Source of the DNA: Arthrobacter sp. GMC3
Lineage (GTDB): Bacteria; Actinomycetota; Actinomycetes; Actinomycetales; Micrococcaceae
NCBI RefSeq assembly: GCF_002929305.1
Contig: NZ_PJIO01000015.1
Coordinates: 1 to 64,000 of the forward strand
Length of the DNA stretch: 64,000 bases
Direction: 5' to 3'
The notes below the pieces were generated by a model. It saw nothing but the letters and a program-made list of their open reading frames with translations, was not told where the DNA came from and did not search any database. A program made the position numbers and the translations under genes. Below, piece by piece: positions 33,243 to 41,397 of this stretch (position 1 is its first letter; every line of letters starts with the position of its first letter).

Positions 33243-35533
33243 GCTCCCTGCTCCACTTCTGTGCTCTCTGCCGCTTCGGTATCCGGGCCCTGTGCAAGCA
33301 GCCGCGCAAAACCGTCTTCGTCCAGGACTTTCAGCCCCAATGATTCTGCCTTGTCCAGTTTGGTGCCGGCGTTTTCCCCCGCCACCACGTAGGAGGTGTT
33401 CTTGGAGACCGATCCGGAGGCCTTGCCGCCGCGGGTGATGATGGCTTCTTTAGCCTCATCCCGGCTGAAGTTCGGCAAGGTTCCGGTCACCACGATGGTC
33501 AGGCCCTCCAAAGTGCGGGGCGTGGATTCATCGGCCTCATCGGCCATGAGGACCCCGGCGGCAGCCCACGCGTCAACGATCTCCAGGTGCCAGTCCACGG
33601 CAAACCATTCGATCAGGGCATCGGCAATGATGGCGCCCACCCCGTCGACGTTGGCCAGCTGCTCGCGGGCATCGGCGGTCAACAGTGCCGCCCGGATGGC
33701 GTCCATGGTGCCATAACGGGTGGCTAGGGCGCGCGACGCCGTGGGGCCAACATGCCTGATGCTCAAGGCAACGAGGACGCGCCACAGCGGCGCCGGCTTG
33801 GCCTTGTCCAGTTCCTTGAACAGCTTCTCGGTGGTCTTGGACGGCACCGAGGGCTTCTTGGCGGTGGCCTTGGTGTAGAAGTAGGGCACGAGTTGGAACG
33901 TGCCTGTGCCTGCGCCCTTGGCCCGGATTTCACGCCACACGTTGACCTCAGCCAGCGCCTCGCGCAACGCGGGATCGGGGTAGCTTTCCGCCAGTGCGAA
34001 GACCTGCGCCTCGCTGGTGATCACCCCGGGGCCGCTGGGGGCAATTACGCCACCGTTGTCCGCAGGGTCCGGGCCCGGGGCATTGGTCAGCGCGGCGGCA
34101 GCCTCGTAGCCCAGCGCCTCGATGTCGAAGCCGCCCCGGCCTGCCAGGTGCGCCACGCGTTCGGTCAGCTGCACGGGGCAGGACTTGGCGTTGGGGCAGC
34201 GGATGTCAATGTCGCCCTCCTTCGACGGGGCCAGCTCCGTGCCGCAGGACGGGCAGTGCGTGGGCATGACGAACTCGCGCTCCTCCCCAGTGCGCAGTGC
34301 CACTACCGGTCCTACGATCTCCGGGATGACGTCGCCGGCCTTGCGCAGCACCACTGTGTCACCAATGAGCACTCCCTTGGCCTTGACCACGTCTTGGTTG
34401 TGAAGCGTGGCCCGTTCCACGGTGGAGCCCGCCACCTTGACCGGTTCCATGATGCCAAAGGGTGTCACCCTGCCCGTGCGGCCCACCTGGACCTGGATGT
34501 CTAGCAGCTTGGTGTGGACTTCCTCGGGCGGGTACTTGTAGGCGACTGCCCAGCGCGGGACCCGGGAGGTGTTGCCCAGCGCCCGCTGCGTGGCGAAGTC
34601 ATCCACCTTGACCACGATGCCGTCGATCTCGTGGATGAGATCGTGCCGGTGCTCGCCGTAGTGGGCGATGAACTCCAGGACTTCTGCCACGGTGTCCAGC
34701 ACCTTGAAGTAGGGGCTGGTGGGCATGCCCCACTCGTGCAGGAGCGCGTAGGTCTCGGACTGGGAGGTGGTGTCCAGGCCCTCGCGGGCGCCGATGCCAT
34801 GGACGTACATGCGGAGCGGCCGCTTGGCCGTCTCCGCCGGGTCCTTTTGGCGCAGTGAGCCGGCCGCTGTGTTACGTGGATTTGCATAGGGAGCCTTGCC
34901 GGCCGCCACCATCTGCTCGTTCAGCACAGCGAAGTCCGCCGAGGCGATGAACACCTCGCCGCGGATCTCCACCTCGGCCGGGAAACCGCTGCCGTGCAGT
35001 TGTTGCGGAATCTCCTTGATGGTGGCCACATTGTGGGTAATGTCCTCACCCGTGAAGCCGTCGCCGCGCGTCGCCGCCCGCACCAGAACGCCGTCGCGGT
35101 AGAGCAGGTTCACGGCGAGGCCGTCAATCTTCAGCTCGGTGAGCCATTTCGGCGCCAGCCCGTGCTGCTTTTCCACCGAGGCCTCGGCTTTGCGCAGCCA
35201 GGCCTCCAGTTCCTCAAGGGAAAAGACGTCCTCCAGTGAGTACATGCGGGCCAGATGGTCGACGGCGGCAAACGCCACCGACACGTCCCCACCCACCACC
35301 TGGGTTGGGGAGTCGTTGGTGACAAGTTCAGGATGCAGGGCCTCGAGGGCCTCCAGCTCTGAATACAAAAGATCGAAGTCGGCGTCGGAGACAAGCGGCG
35401 CGTCATCGTTGTAGTAAGCGCTGCGGAACTTTTGGATCTGTTCCACCAACACGGCGTAGCGTTCGCGTTCCGCCGCTGAGGGGAGGGAATCGGGGGAAAG
35501 ATTTGCGTCTTGGTTCTCTTGCTCGCTAGTCAC
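33239..35533 (-). CDS. ligA: NAD-dependent DNA ligase
   Basis: 764 residues from the GTG at 35533 (VTSEQENQD); this start is chosen because the frame further upstream runs through a terminator and repeats, but an alternative cannot be excluded. Ligase seals nicks in DNA in replication and repair. Domain Ia (YNDDAPLVSDADFDLLY), the adenylated Lys in ELKIDGLAVNLLY, GDGFTGEDITHNVATI, the OB fold (VQVGRTGRVTPFGIMEPV), the four-Cys zinc finger (CPSCGTEL, then CPNAKSCPVQL), HhH repeats and a C-terminal BRCT domain (TLEGLTIVVTGTL) are in order. A Gly/Pro/Asp-rich insert follows the zinc finger. Translationally coupled to the phosphatase gene. Confidence 0.95.
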   Translation of the reverse strand: MTSEQENQDANLSPDSLPSAAERERYAVLVEQIQKFRSAYYNDDAPLVSDADFDLLYSELEALEALHPELVTNDSPTQVVGGDVSVAFAAVDHLARMYSLEDVFSLEELEAWLRKAEASVEKQHGLAPKWLTELKIDGLAVNLLYRDGVLVRAATRGDGFTGEDITHNVATIKEIPQQLHGSGFPAEVEIRGEVFIASADFAVLNEQMVAAGKAPYANPRNTAAGSLRQKDPAETAKRPLRMYVHGIGAREGLDTTSQSETYALLHEWGMPTSPYFKVLDTVAEVLEFIAHYGEHRHDLIHEIDGIVVKVDDFATQRALGNTSRVPRWAVAYKYPPEEVHTKLLDIQVQVGRTGRVTPFGIMEPVKVAGSTVERATLHNQDVVKAKGVLIGDTVVLRKAGDVIPEIVGPVVALRTGEEREFVMPTHCPSCGTELAPSKEGDIDIRCPNAKSCPVQLTERVAHLAGRGGFDIEALGYEAAAALTNAPGPDPADNGGVIAPSGPGVITSEAQVFALAESYPDPALREALAEVNVWREIRAKGAGTGTFQLVPYFYTKATAKKPSVPSKTTEKLFKELDKAKPAPLWRVLVALSIRHVGPTASRALATRYGTMDAIRAALLTADAREQLANVDGVGAIIADALIEWFAVDWHLEIVDAWAAAGVLMADEADESTPRTLEGLTIVVTGTLPNFSRDEAKEAIITRGGKASGSVSKNTSYVVAGENAGTKLDKAESLGLKVLDEDGFARLLAQGPDTEAAESTEVEQGA

Positions 35534-35592
35534 GGTTCCATCTTGCCTTAAATGGAACCGCAGCGCTCCCAAAAGATTGGGAGCGCTGCGGT
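35533..35592 (-). terminator. Overlapping hairpins at the ligA start
   Basis: A perfect 16-bp stem with a 4-base loop (35557-35572 with 35577-35592) is a likely terminator for the WXG100 gene. Its distal arm overlaps a second 9-bp stem, CGGTTCCAT with ATGGAACCG (minus strand, 35560-35533), that reaches the GTG start of ligA. The two stems are mutually exclusive, which could modulate ligA expression. Confidence 0.6.
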
Positions 35593-35606
35593 GGCCGGTG
35601 GGTGAT

Positions 35607-35702
35607 GGGTGATGGGCCCACGCCCGCGAGGGCCCCGCCACGAGCTAAACGAATTTATGGAGCGGGTGATGGGCCCACGCCCGCGAGGGCCCCGCCACGA
35701 GC
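35607..35702. repeat. Two perfect 39-bp direct repeats
   Basis: Identical 39-bp units at 35607-35645 and 35664-35702 (starting GGGTGATGGGCCCACG, ending CGCCACGAGC), separated by 18 bp. Each can form a GGGCCC-based stem. They fill the gap between the WXG100 and ligA genes and look like a duplicated intergenic element. Confidence 0.75.
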
Positions 35703-35729
35703 GAAGCGAGTGGTGGGAGCGGGTGGGGA

Positions 35730-35996
35730 CTAGGAGGAAGCGTTGAGCTGTTCCTGCTTCTGCTTGTTCACGAGGTTCTTGACACTTTCCAATTCCTGGG
35801 ACACGCGGGTCAGCGCGGTCTTGTGCTGGGGCCACTGCGTCGACTTGAAGCGAGTAGCATCCGGGCCTTCCCAGCGAACGGACTGTGCCTTGCTGTCCAA
35901 CATGGCGGTGAGCTGGTGAATCTGCTCCACAGCCTGGTTCAGCTTCGTGGCCAATTCGCCCATGTCCTGCGGGTCGTTACCAATCATTCCAGCCAT
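35730..35996 (-). CDS. WXG100 (ESAT-6-like) protein
   Basis: 88 residues from the ATG at 35996, with GAAGGA eight bases upstream. Two helices flank the W-x-G turn (VRWEGPDA, around residue 43), the mark of small secreted helical-hairpin substrates of type VII secretion. The helices are amphipathic (ATKLNQAVEQIHQLTAML and LTRVSQELESVKNLV). A terminal YxxxD/E export signal is not evident. The gene follows the EccC/EssC-type ATPase gene after 164 bp with its own upstream element. WXG100 proteins usually act as dimers and are exported or bind the third ATPase domain of the secretion motor. Only one such gene is present here. Confidence 0.85.
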   Translation of the reverse strand: MAGMIGNDPQDMGELATKLNQAVEQIHQLTAMLDSKAQSVRWEGPDATRFKSTQWPQHKTALTRVSQELESVKNLVNKQKQEQLNASS

Positions 35997-36029
35997 GATG
36001 CACATCCTTCGTATGTAAAGCGTTCCGGC

Positions 36030-36053
36030 TAGTTTCTCCAACCGGTTGACTAA
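36030..36053 (-). promoter_or_regulatory. Weak copy of the moxR/giant-gene upstream element before the WXG100 gene
   Basis: TAGTTTCTCCA at 36030-36040 followed by CGGTTGAC resembles the 24-bp element at 52352-52375 and 58579-58602 (shared TAGTTTnTCCA). On the coding strand it reads TGGAGAAACTA and ends 33 bp before the ATG. It could be a promoter element; the match is partial. Confidence 0.35.
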
Positions 36054-36085
36054 TCACAATCTATCAACCGCCGGCAAGACGGTCG

Positions 36086-36117
36086 ATGGGGAGCGGTACC
36101 CATGCAGCACTCCCCAT
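36086..36117 (-). terminator. Hairpin downstream of the FtsK/EccC-like gene
   Basis: ATGGGGAG at 36086-36093 pairs with CTCCCCAT at 36110-36117. It lies 43 bp after the stop of the long operon and before the WXG100 gene, so it probably ends or attenuates the operon transcript. Confidence 0.45.
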
Positions 36118-36160
36118 AATGGGGCTCACAAACTCGCAGCGGGTCCCTCGCCCCTGTCGG

Positions 36161-39100
36161 TTACCGTTCGTGGTCCATGGTGGTGGCCACCTGCAGTTTG
36201 AACGCCTTGCCCCTGCCCACGATGTAGCCGCGCCCGGGGATAAATTTGTTGTTGTAGATGCGGCCCAGCGGTGTGCTCATCAGGGTGTCACCTTCAAGGT
36301 CGCCGGGGTTCATGAGCAGGCCGCGTCGGCCGGCCTTGAACAGACTGGACAGGCTCCAGGCACCGGCCCAGGTGGATGACTCCGCCTCACCCACCACAAG
36401 ATGGTTGGCTTTGACTGCGGCCTTGATCAAGGTGACCAAGTCCATCTCGGCTTCGGAGTCGGTAAATTCCGTGACGCCCTCGATGAAGAACGCCACCGGA
36501 TGGGTTTCGGCCTCCACGCACTCGATCAACCGCTGCAACTCGGGGGCCACGCCGTGGTTGGTGGTAAACGCCTCGTCCCAGACAGGCAGGTTTGCGATGG
36601 CGGATTTCCGGGAGCCGAAGTACACGCGCCGGGTACCCGGCGTCGAACGTTTCAGTGCCTCCGCCAAGGTGACAAGGGCGGTGGTGCGCCCCGACCCGGG
36701 CGGGCCGGTGAGCATCAGCGCACCGTTTGCGCTCAGCCCGGCAGGCTCCAGATTGAAGTCGTCCACACCGATCATCACGTGCCCGTGTTCGGCTGCCGGT
36801 AGCACGTTCAAATCCAGTGATTCGGGTAGCGATTCGATCCGCGGTGCCTGCGCAACACCCTGCCGTCGCATGGCGTCGGCCAGCTTTTCCACCTGGCGTG
36901 CTTGGAGGGCAAGGTTTGCGTTGCCACCAAAAATGGCCAGCTGCACCTCACCGCCGTCGACCATTCCACGCCCCGGAGGGGACGCCGCGGACAGGACATC
37001 GCGGGGCAGGCCAAGGTTGGAATAGTCATCGGCGGTGGCCATACGCAGCACCAGCAGGCGCTGCACGGAGGCCGCCAACGACGCCGGCAGCGACTTTGAG
37101 CTGTCCCCGGCAATGACAAGGTGGACACCCATGGGACGGCCGTCGGTGGCTATCTGCTGCAGGGTTTCAAACTGTGTCATGCCAACCCGGAACTCGTACA
37201 GGTCCCTGAATGTGGCCAGCCCGTCCACCATGACGATGATGCGCGGCTCGTTCGGCTTGTTCGCCAGACGGCGGTACTCGGCAATGGTGCCCGCCTTGAC
37301 GGTGGCAAAGCTCTCGGCACGCTCTTCGATGACACCGCGGACGTACCGCAGCAACCGGCCCACCCGCTCGTTGTCCTCGGCGTTGATGATGCCCCCCACA
37401 TGTGGAAGCGCCGCCAGCATTTGCAAGCCATTGGAAGCGGCGTCAATGCCATAGACCTGCACCGGCCCGCCGCGCGGGGTGATGGCGGCGGCGATGGCAA
37501 TAGTGCGCAGTGCAGCGGACTTCCCCGAACCGCTGGCCCCCAGGATGGCCATGTTGCCGTCTTTGTCCGGCTCGAAGAACACGGTGGGCTGGGCCTGGTG
37601 TTCGGGGTCGTCCATGACGCCCAGAAGCAGTTTTTCATCCGTGCGAGGGTTGGGCAGCTTGGAGAAATCGTAGGTTTCCGGCAGCTCATTGAGCCAGGGT
37701 TTGCGCGGCGGCTGCACACCTAACTCCACGGCTGCCAGGGAAATGTTCGCGACCACCTTGGAAATGTCGTTGGGGCCTGCGGAGTCCTCCACCGCCTCCT
37801 TGACGATTTCCTGCTCCCACGGAGAACCAGAGCCAAAGTCCATCTCGACAATGTCAATGCGGGGACGTTGCGGTGTGCGCGTGGTCCACCCGCCCGCATA
37901 GCCAGTCTGGAAGCCCTGGATCCTTCCCGGCCCCGTTTTTGCGGCACCGCGGCCGGGAATTGAGGGGCTGAAATAGGCTGCGGTGGGTTCGCCCAGAATG
38001 TCCTGGGAGTCGTCAACATCGGCCATGCGCAAGGCGATGCGCATGTTGGTGTTGGCGCGCAGATTGTCCTTGATCACCCCTGACGGGCGCTGGGTTGCCA
38101 GAATGAGGTGCAGGCCCAGGGAACGGCCGCGGGCGGCAATGTCCACCACCCCGTCGACAAACTCGGGTACTTCCTTGGCCAGCGCCGCGAATTCGTCCAC
38201 CACAATGATCAACGACGGCGGCGTCTCGGGATCGGCCTCCCGCTCCATGGCCAGCAGGTCCTTGGCCTTCTTGCGGTTGAGCAGGTGCTCGCGGAAGTGC
38301 AACTCGGCTCGCAAGGAGGTGAGCGCCCGGCGCACCAAGTGCGGGGACAGATCGGTGACAAGACCCACCGTGTGGGGCAGTTTGACGCAGTCGGCGAACG
38401 CCGCCCCGCCCTTGTAGTCGACGAACAAAAAGGAGAGCCGGTCCGGGCTGTAAGCCGCGGCCATGCCCAGCACCCAGGCCTGCAAGAACTCCGACTTTCC
38501 GGCGCCGGTGGTGCCACCCACCAGGGCGTGCGGACCCTCCGTTTTCAGGTCCAAGTACATGGGCTCCACTCCCTTGGAGCCCACCAAGGCGCGCAGAGAA
38601 CCTTGGTACTTGCGGTTCTTCACCGCACGGGAGCCCACCGAATTGTTTTCCAGCCAACGGTCGGCGATGCCGGTGGTGGATTCCACCAGATCGTGCCCGG
38701 CCAGCGCCACATAGGAGACGCTACGCGGGAGGTCTGAGTCGTCGTCGACGGGCTTGCCGCTGTCCACGACAGGCGCCAGCATGCGGGCCAGTGTGGCCGC
38801 CAGCTCGGCGTCGACGCTTTCGCAACTGACCGGGTAGGTCAGCCCGCCCAATCGCACCTGACCGGTGGTGGCGGTTTCGGCAACGTGGATGAAATCGCGA
38901 CACGAAGCCGGCAGCGCCTCAACGGCACTGGCCACCCACAAAATGTGGACGCCGACGTCGGCTCCGGACTCGGTCAGTCGGGTCAGCCGTGCCCTGTCCA
39001 CCTTGACGTCGTCTTCAATGATGACAAGTAGCGCCGGGACTACCGGGGCCGGCGCGTTGGCCTTGGCCGGGTCAAGCAAGCCGCGGTGGGTGGCGGAGTT

Positions 39101-40597
39101 GGCAGCCAGTTTGGCACCCCGAGTGACCATCAAATCTTCCAGCGCGGCCAGTAGCATTGAGGCCGCACCGGTGCCGGCTGCCAGATGCTCCGCGGCCAGC
39201 GGCGAATGCACGGAACCGGCGTGGGGCAGCCATTGCAGCCATTCCCACCGTTTCTTGGACTCCATGGACGTCATGGCAGCAACAGCCAGTTCCGCGGGCG
39301 AGTGCAGGCCCACAGCTTGCAGGACAAGGCCCCGGGCCACATCGTCGACCACTCCGCGGGGTCCGGCCACGCCCAAGGCACCGCTGTGGCGAAGCTGCGC
39401 CACCACGGGTACGGCGTCAATGTCGACAAACTCTTCCTTGAGTTCCTGGATTTCCGCCATGAACTCGGGCAGGGTGTTGTTGTCGCTGGGCGCCTTGACA
39501 GGGGTGCGGGACGGCTGGCGGCCAATTCCCAGGCGCAAAGAGAGGAAGGCCTTGTGCTCGGGGCGGTGGGTCCACATCAGCGGCCCCAGCTTGTAGATGG
39601 CATCGACAGTTTCGGCCGCCGACGGGCATTCGGCCAAGCGGACGGCCCGCTCGATCTGCGCCCTTTGGGTCATTTGGCGTCGGAACTCGGCTGCGGCACC
39701 ACGGAAGTGCTCGATGTTCTCCTGCGTGTCTTTTTTCATCTGATGTTTTTGGTCAAAGTGGCTGCCGATCATCATCAACGGCATCATCGCCATGAAGATC
39801 AGGGTGGTCGCCTGCCGGGTCACGGCAAACATGACACCACCCATGAGGAGAGGTGCCACCATCATCACCAGCGGGAAGCGCTGCCGTTTGGGGCGTTGCG
39901 GACCGCTGGGGACGGTTTGTTCCTCAATGGTGAATTGCGGGACAACGCGCGGGGACCTGTTGAATTCAACCAGCGGGCCGGTGGGCCCCGATTGCGTGCC
40001 CCGGCCAAGACTCACCACCGAAATGGTGGTTTCACCAAGTGTGATCTGGTCCGAGGAGCCAAGGGTCGCACGGGATATTGCCACGCCCTCCATCATCAAA
40101 CCGTTGGCGGAGCCGGTGTCTGCAATCTCAACAGTGTCCCCGACGGTGATGCGGGCATGCCGCTTGGAGGTCATGGGGTCGCTGAGGCGCACGTCGGCGT
40201 TGTAGTCACGACCCACGTAGGTGGTACCCACCGGCAGAGCAAATTCCTTGCCACGGTCAGGTCCGGCCATGACGCGCAGGGTGGCGGCCGCCGGTCCCCT
40301 GTCCTGATGGGGCAGGTGGAACGTGTCGCTGACCTGGGTCAACGACACCGTAGCGCCCGGCCGCAGCCCTGACTCGAGCAGGTTGCTCTCCGGGGGCAAG
40401 GTGCGCCCGCCCGCGCCACCCACCATGGATTCCTCCACCAGCAGGGAAAGATTCGGCGGCGCCTGCGCGCCCTTGCGTGAAGGGTCGGCCAGGTAAAGTT
40501 CGGTGGCAATGTCTTGCACCGACGCCAAACCGTCAACAGTGAGTGCCAGGTTCTTGTCTTCTTGGGGACCGCGGCGCAGGGTCAGGCGGATCTTCAT
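36161..40597 (-). CDS. FHA-FtsK/SpoIIIE ATPase of type VII secretion (EccC/EssC type)
   Basis: 1478 residues. Order: an N-terminal ubiquitin/FHA-like module (about 1-90), an FHA domain (about 120-200: GRDYNADVRLSDPMTSKRHARI, TGSANGLMMEG), two TM segments (about 240-275), then three FtsK-type ATPase domains with P-loops at about 691 (GGTTGAGKSE), 1019 (GASGSGKSA) and 1296 (GPPGSGRTTA, Arg for the usual Lys). Walker B of the first is LIIVVDEFAAL. This is the architecture of EssC of Firmicutes and resembles EccC fused to FHA. It should power export of WXG100-type proteins and be gated by phosphothreonine binding. It is the last gene of the operon, overlapping the previous gene by 4 bp. Confidence 0.93.
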   Translation of the reverse strand: MKIRLTLRRGPQEDKNLALTVDGLASVQDIATELYLADPSRKGAQAPPNLSLLVEESMVGGAGGRTLPPESNLLESGLRPGATVSLTQVSDTFHLPHQDRGPAAATLRVMAGPDRGKEFALPVGTTYVGRDYNADVRLSDPMTSKRHARITVGDTVEIADTGSANGLMMEGVAISRATLGSSDQITLGETTISVVSLGRGTQSGPTGPLVEFNRSPRVVPQFTIEEQTVPSGPQRPKRQRFPLVMMVAPLLMGGVMFAVTRQATTLIFMAMMPLMMIGSHFDQKHQMKKDTQENIEHFRGAAAEFRRQMTQRAQIERAVRLAECPSAAETVDAIYKLGPLMWTHRPEHKAFLSLRLGIGRQPSRTPVKAPSDNNTLPEFMAEIQELKEEFVDIDAVPVVAQLRHSGALGVAGPRGVVDDVARGLVLQAVGLHSPAELAVAAMTSMESKKRWEWLQWLPHAGSVHSPLAAEHLAAGTGAASMLLAALEDLMVTRGAKLAANSATHRGLLDPAKANAPAPVVPALLVIIEDDVKVDRARLTRLTESGADVGVHILWVASAVEALPASCRDFIHVAETATTGQVRLGGLTYPVSCESVDAELAATLARMLAPVVDSGKPVDDDSDLPRSVSYVALAGHDLVESTTGIADRWLENNSVGSRAVKNRKYQGSLRALVGSKGVEPMYLDLKTEGPHALVGGTTGAGKSEFLQAWVLGMAAAYSPDRLSFLFVDYKGGAAFADCVKLPHTVGLVTDLSPHLVRRALTSLRAELHFREHLLNRKKAKDLLAMEREADPETPPSLIIVVDEFAALAKEVPEFVDGVVDIAARGRSLGLHLILATQRPSGVIKDNLRANTNMRIALRMADVDDSQDILGEPTAAYFSPSIPGRGAAKTGPGRIQGFQTGYAGGWTTRTPQRPRIDIVEMDFGSGSPWEQEIVKEAVEDSAGPNDISKVVANISLAAVELGVQPPRKPWLNELPETYDFSKLPNPRTDEKLLLGVMDDPEHQAQPTVFFEPDKDGNMAILGASGSGKSAALRTIAIAAAITPRGGPVQVYGIDAASNGLQMLAALPHVGGIINAEDNERVGRLLRYVRGVIEERAESFATVKAGTIAEYRRLANKPNEPRIIVMVDGLATFRDLYEFRVGMTQFETLQQIATDGRPMGVHLVIAGDSSKSLPASLAASVQRLLVLRMATADDYSNLGLPRDVLSAASPPGRGMVDGGEVQLAIFGGNANLALQARQVEKLADAMRRQGVAQAPRIESLPESLDLNVLPAAEHGHVMIGVDDFNLEPAGLSANGALMLTGPPGSGRTTALVTLAEALKRSTPGTRRVYFGSRKSAIANLPVWDEAFTTNHGVAPELQRLIECVEAETHPVAFFIEGVTEFTDSEAEMDLVTLIKAAVKANHLVVGEAESSTWAGAWSLSSLFKAGRRGLLMNPGDLEGDTLMSTPLGRIYNNKFIPGRGYIVGRGKAFKLQVATTMDHER

Positions 40598-41397
40598 TCG
40601 GCGTCTGTTTCGCGGGCGGCCTGGACAATACGGTCCAGCAGTGGGAGGTCATCGGGGGTGACCAGTTGGGAGGTCACGGCATGCTCCACCAGCCTGGCCC
40701 GCCTGTTGGTGGCCAATTTCCCGCCACCGCCACGCAAGCCCACCACGCCCACGCGGTCCAGTTTGTCGCACACATTATCAAGTTTGCGGTTAAACCGCGT
40801 CAGCGCCCAGCCCAGGCGTTTGGCGGCCTGCGCGGAGGATGGGATGGCGCTAAACCCTGTGCCTTCCCGGCGCAGCATGGGCTCGGCCAGTGCCACGATT
40901 AGGGCTTTTTGGGAATCGGTGAACACCACCGGGCCAATAGTGGTTGAGCCGGCGGAGTCCTCGCCCCGGCTAAGCGCCATGAAGGACGGGGTTTTCAGAT
41001 GTACCGAGAATTCGTAGGTGGTGGGACCCGCCGTAAAGATGACGTTGGTGTGTCCAAAAACCAGCGGAATGCGAGCCCCGGGAGCCATCCAGGCCTGCAT
41101 CCCCCCTGCGGCATCGGCAATGGTGGCAGAGAGCATGGTGCCCGCGTTTGTCAGCCACCAAATCCCGTCGTAACGGCTGATTTCAAGGAACTTGCGATGC
41201 AGGTACGGGTTGTCATCGATCTCCAGATCGCCTTCCCTGCCAATCTTGAAGACCTCATCCGGTGAGGGCTCGTACCACTCACCGCAAAAGTCGACGGCTA
41301 GTTCCCCCATGGCGGCCCCTACCTTTCCATTCTCATTCATCGGCGGCTTCCGCCAAGGTAACTGCAAATTTTCTGTGCCCCGCGATATGTCTGTCAT
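40594..41397 (-). CDS. FHA-domain protein with C-terminal winged-helix-like region
   Basis: 267 residues from the ATG at 41397, chosen because it overlaps the kinase stop (ATGA). Residues about 45-125 look like a degenerate FHA domain (FKIGREGDLEIDDNPYLHRKFLEI, IWWLTNAG). The C-terminal part (about 165-255: FTDSQKALIVALAEPML, AAKRLGWALTRFNRKLDNVCDKLDRVGV) resembles a winged-helix segment but without known DNA-binding hallmarks. It probably is a phosphothreonine-reading adaptor between the kinase and the secretion ATPase on either side. DNA binding is only a possibility. Confidence 0.7.
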   Translation of the reverse strand: MTDISRGTENLQLPWRKPPMNENGKVGAAMGELAVDFCGEWYEPSPDEVFKIGREGDLEIDDNPYLHRKFLEISRYDGIWWLTNAGTMLSATIADAAGGMQAWMAPGARIPLVFGHTNVIFTAGPTTYEFSVHLKTPSFMALSRGEDSAGSTTIGPVVFTDSQKALIVALAEPMLRREGTGFSAIPSSAQAAKRLGWALTRFNRKLDNVCDKLDRVGVVGLRGGGGKLATNRRARLVEHAVTSQLVTPDDLPLLDRIVQAARETDAE

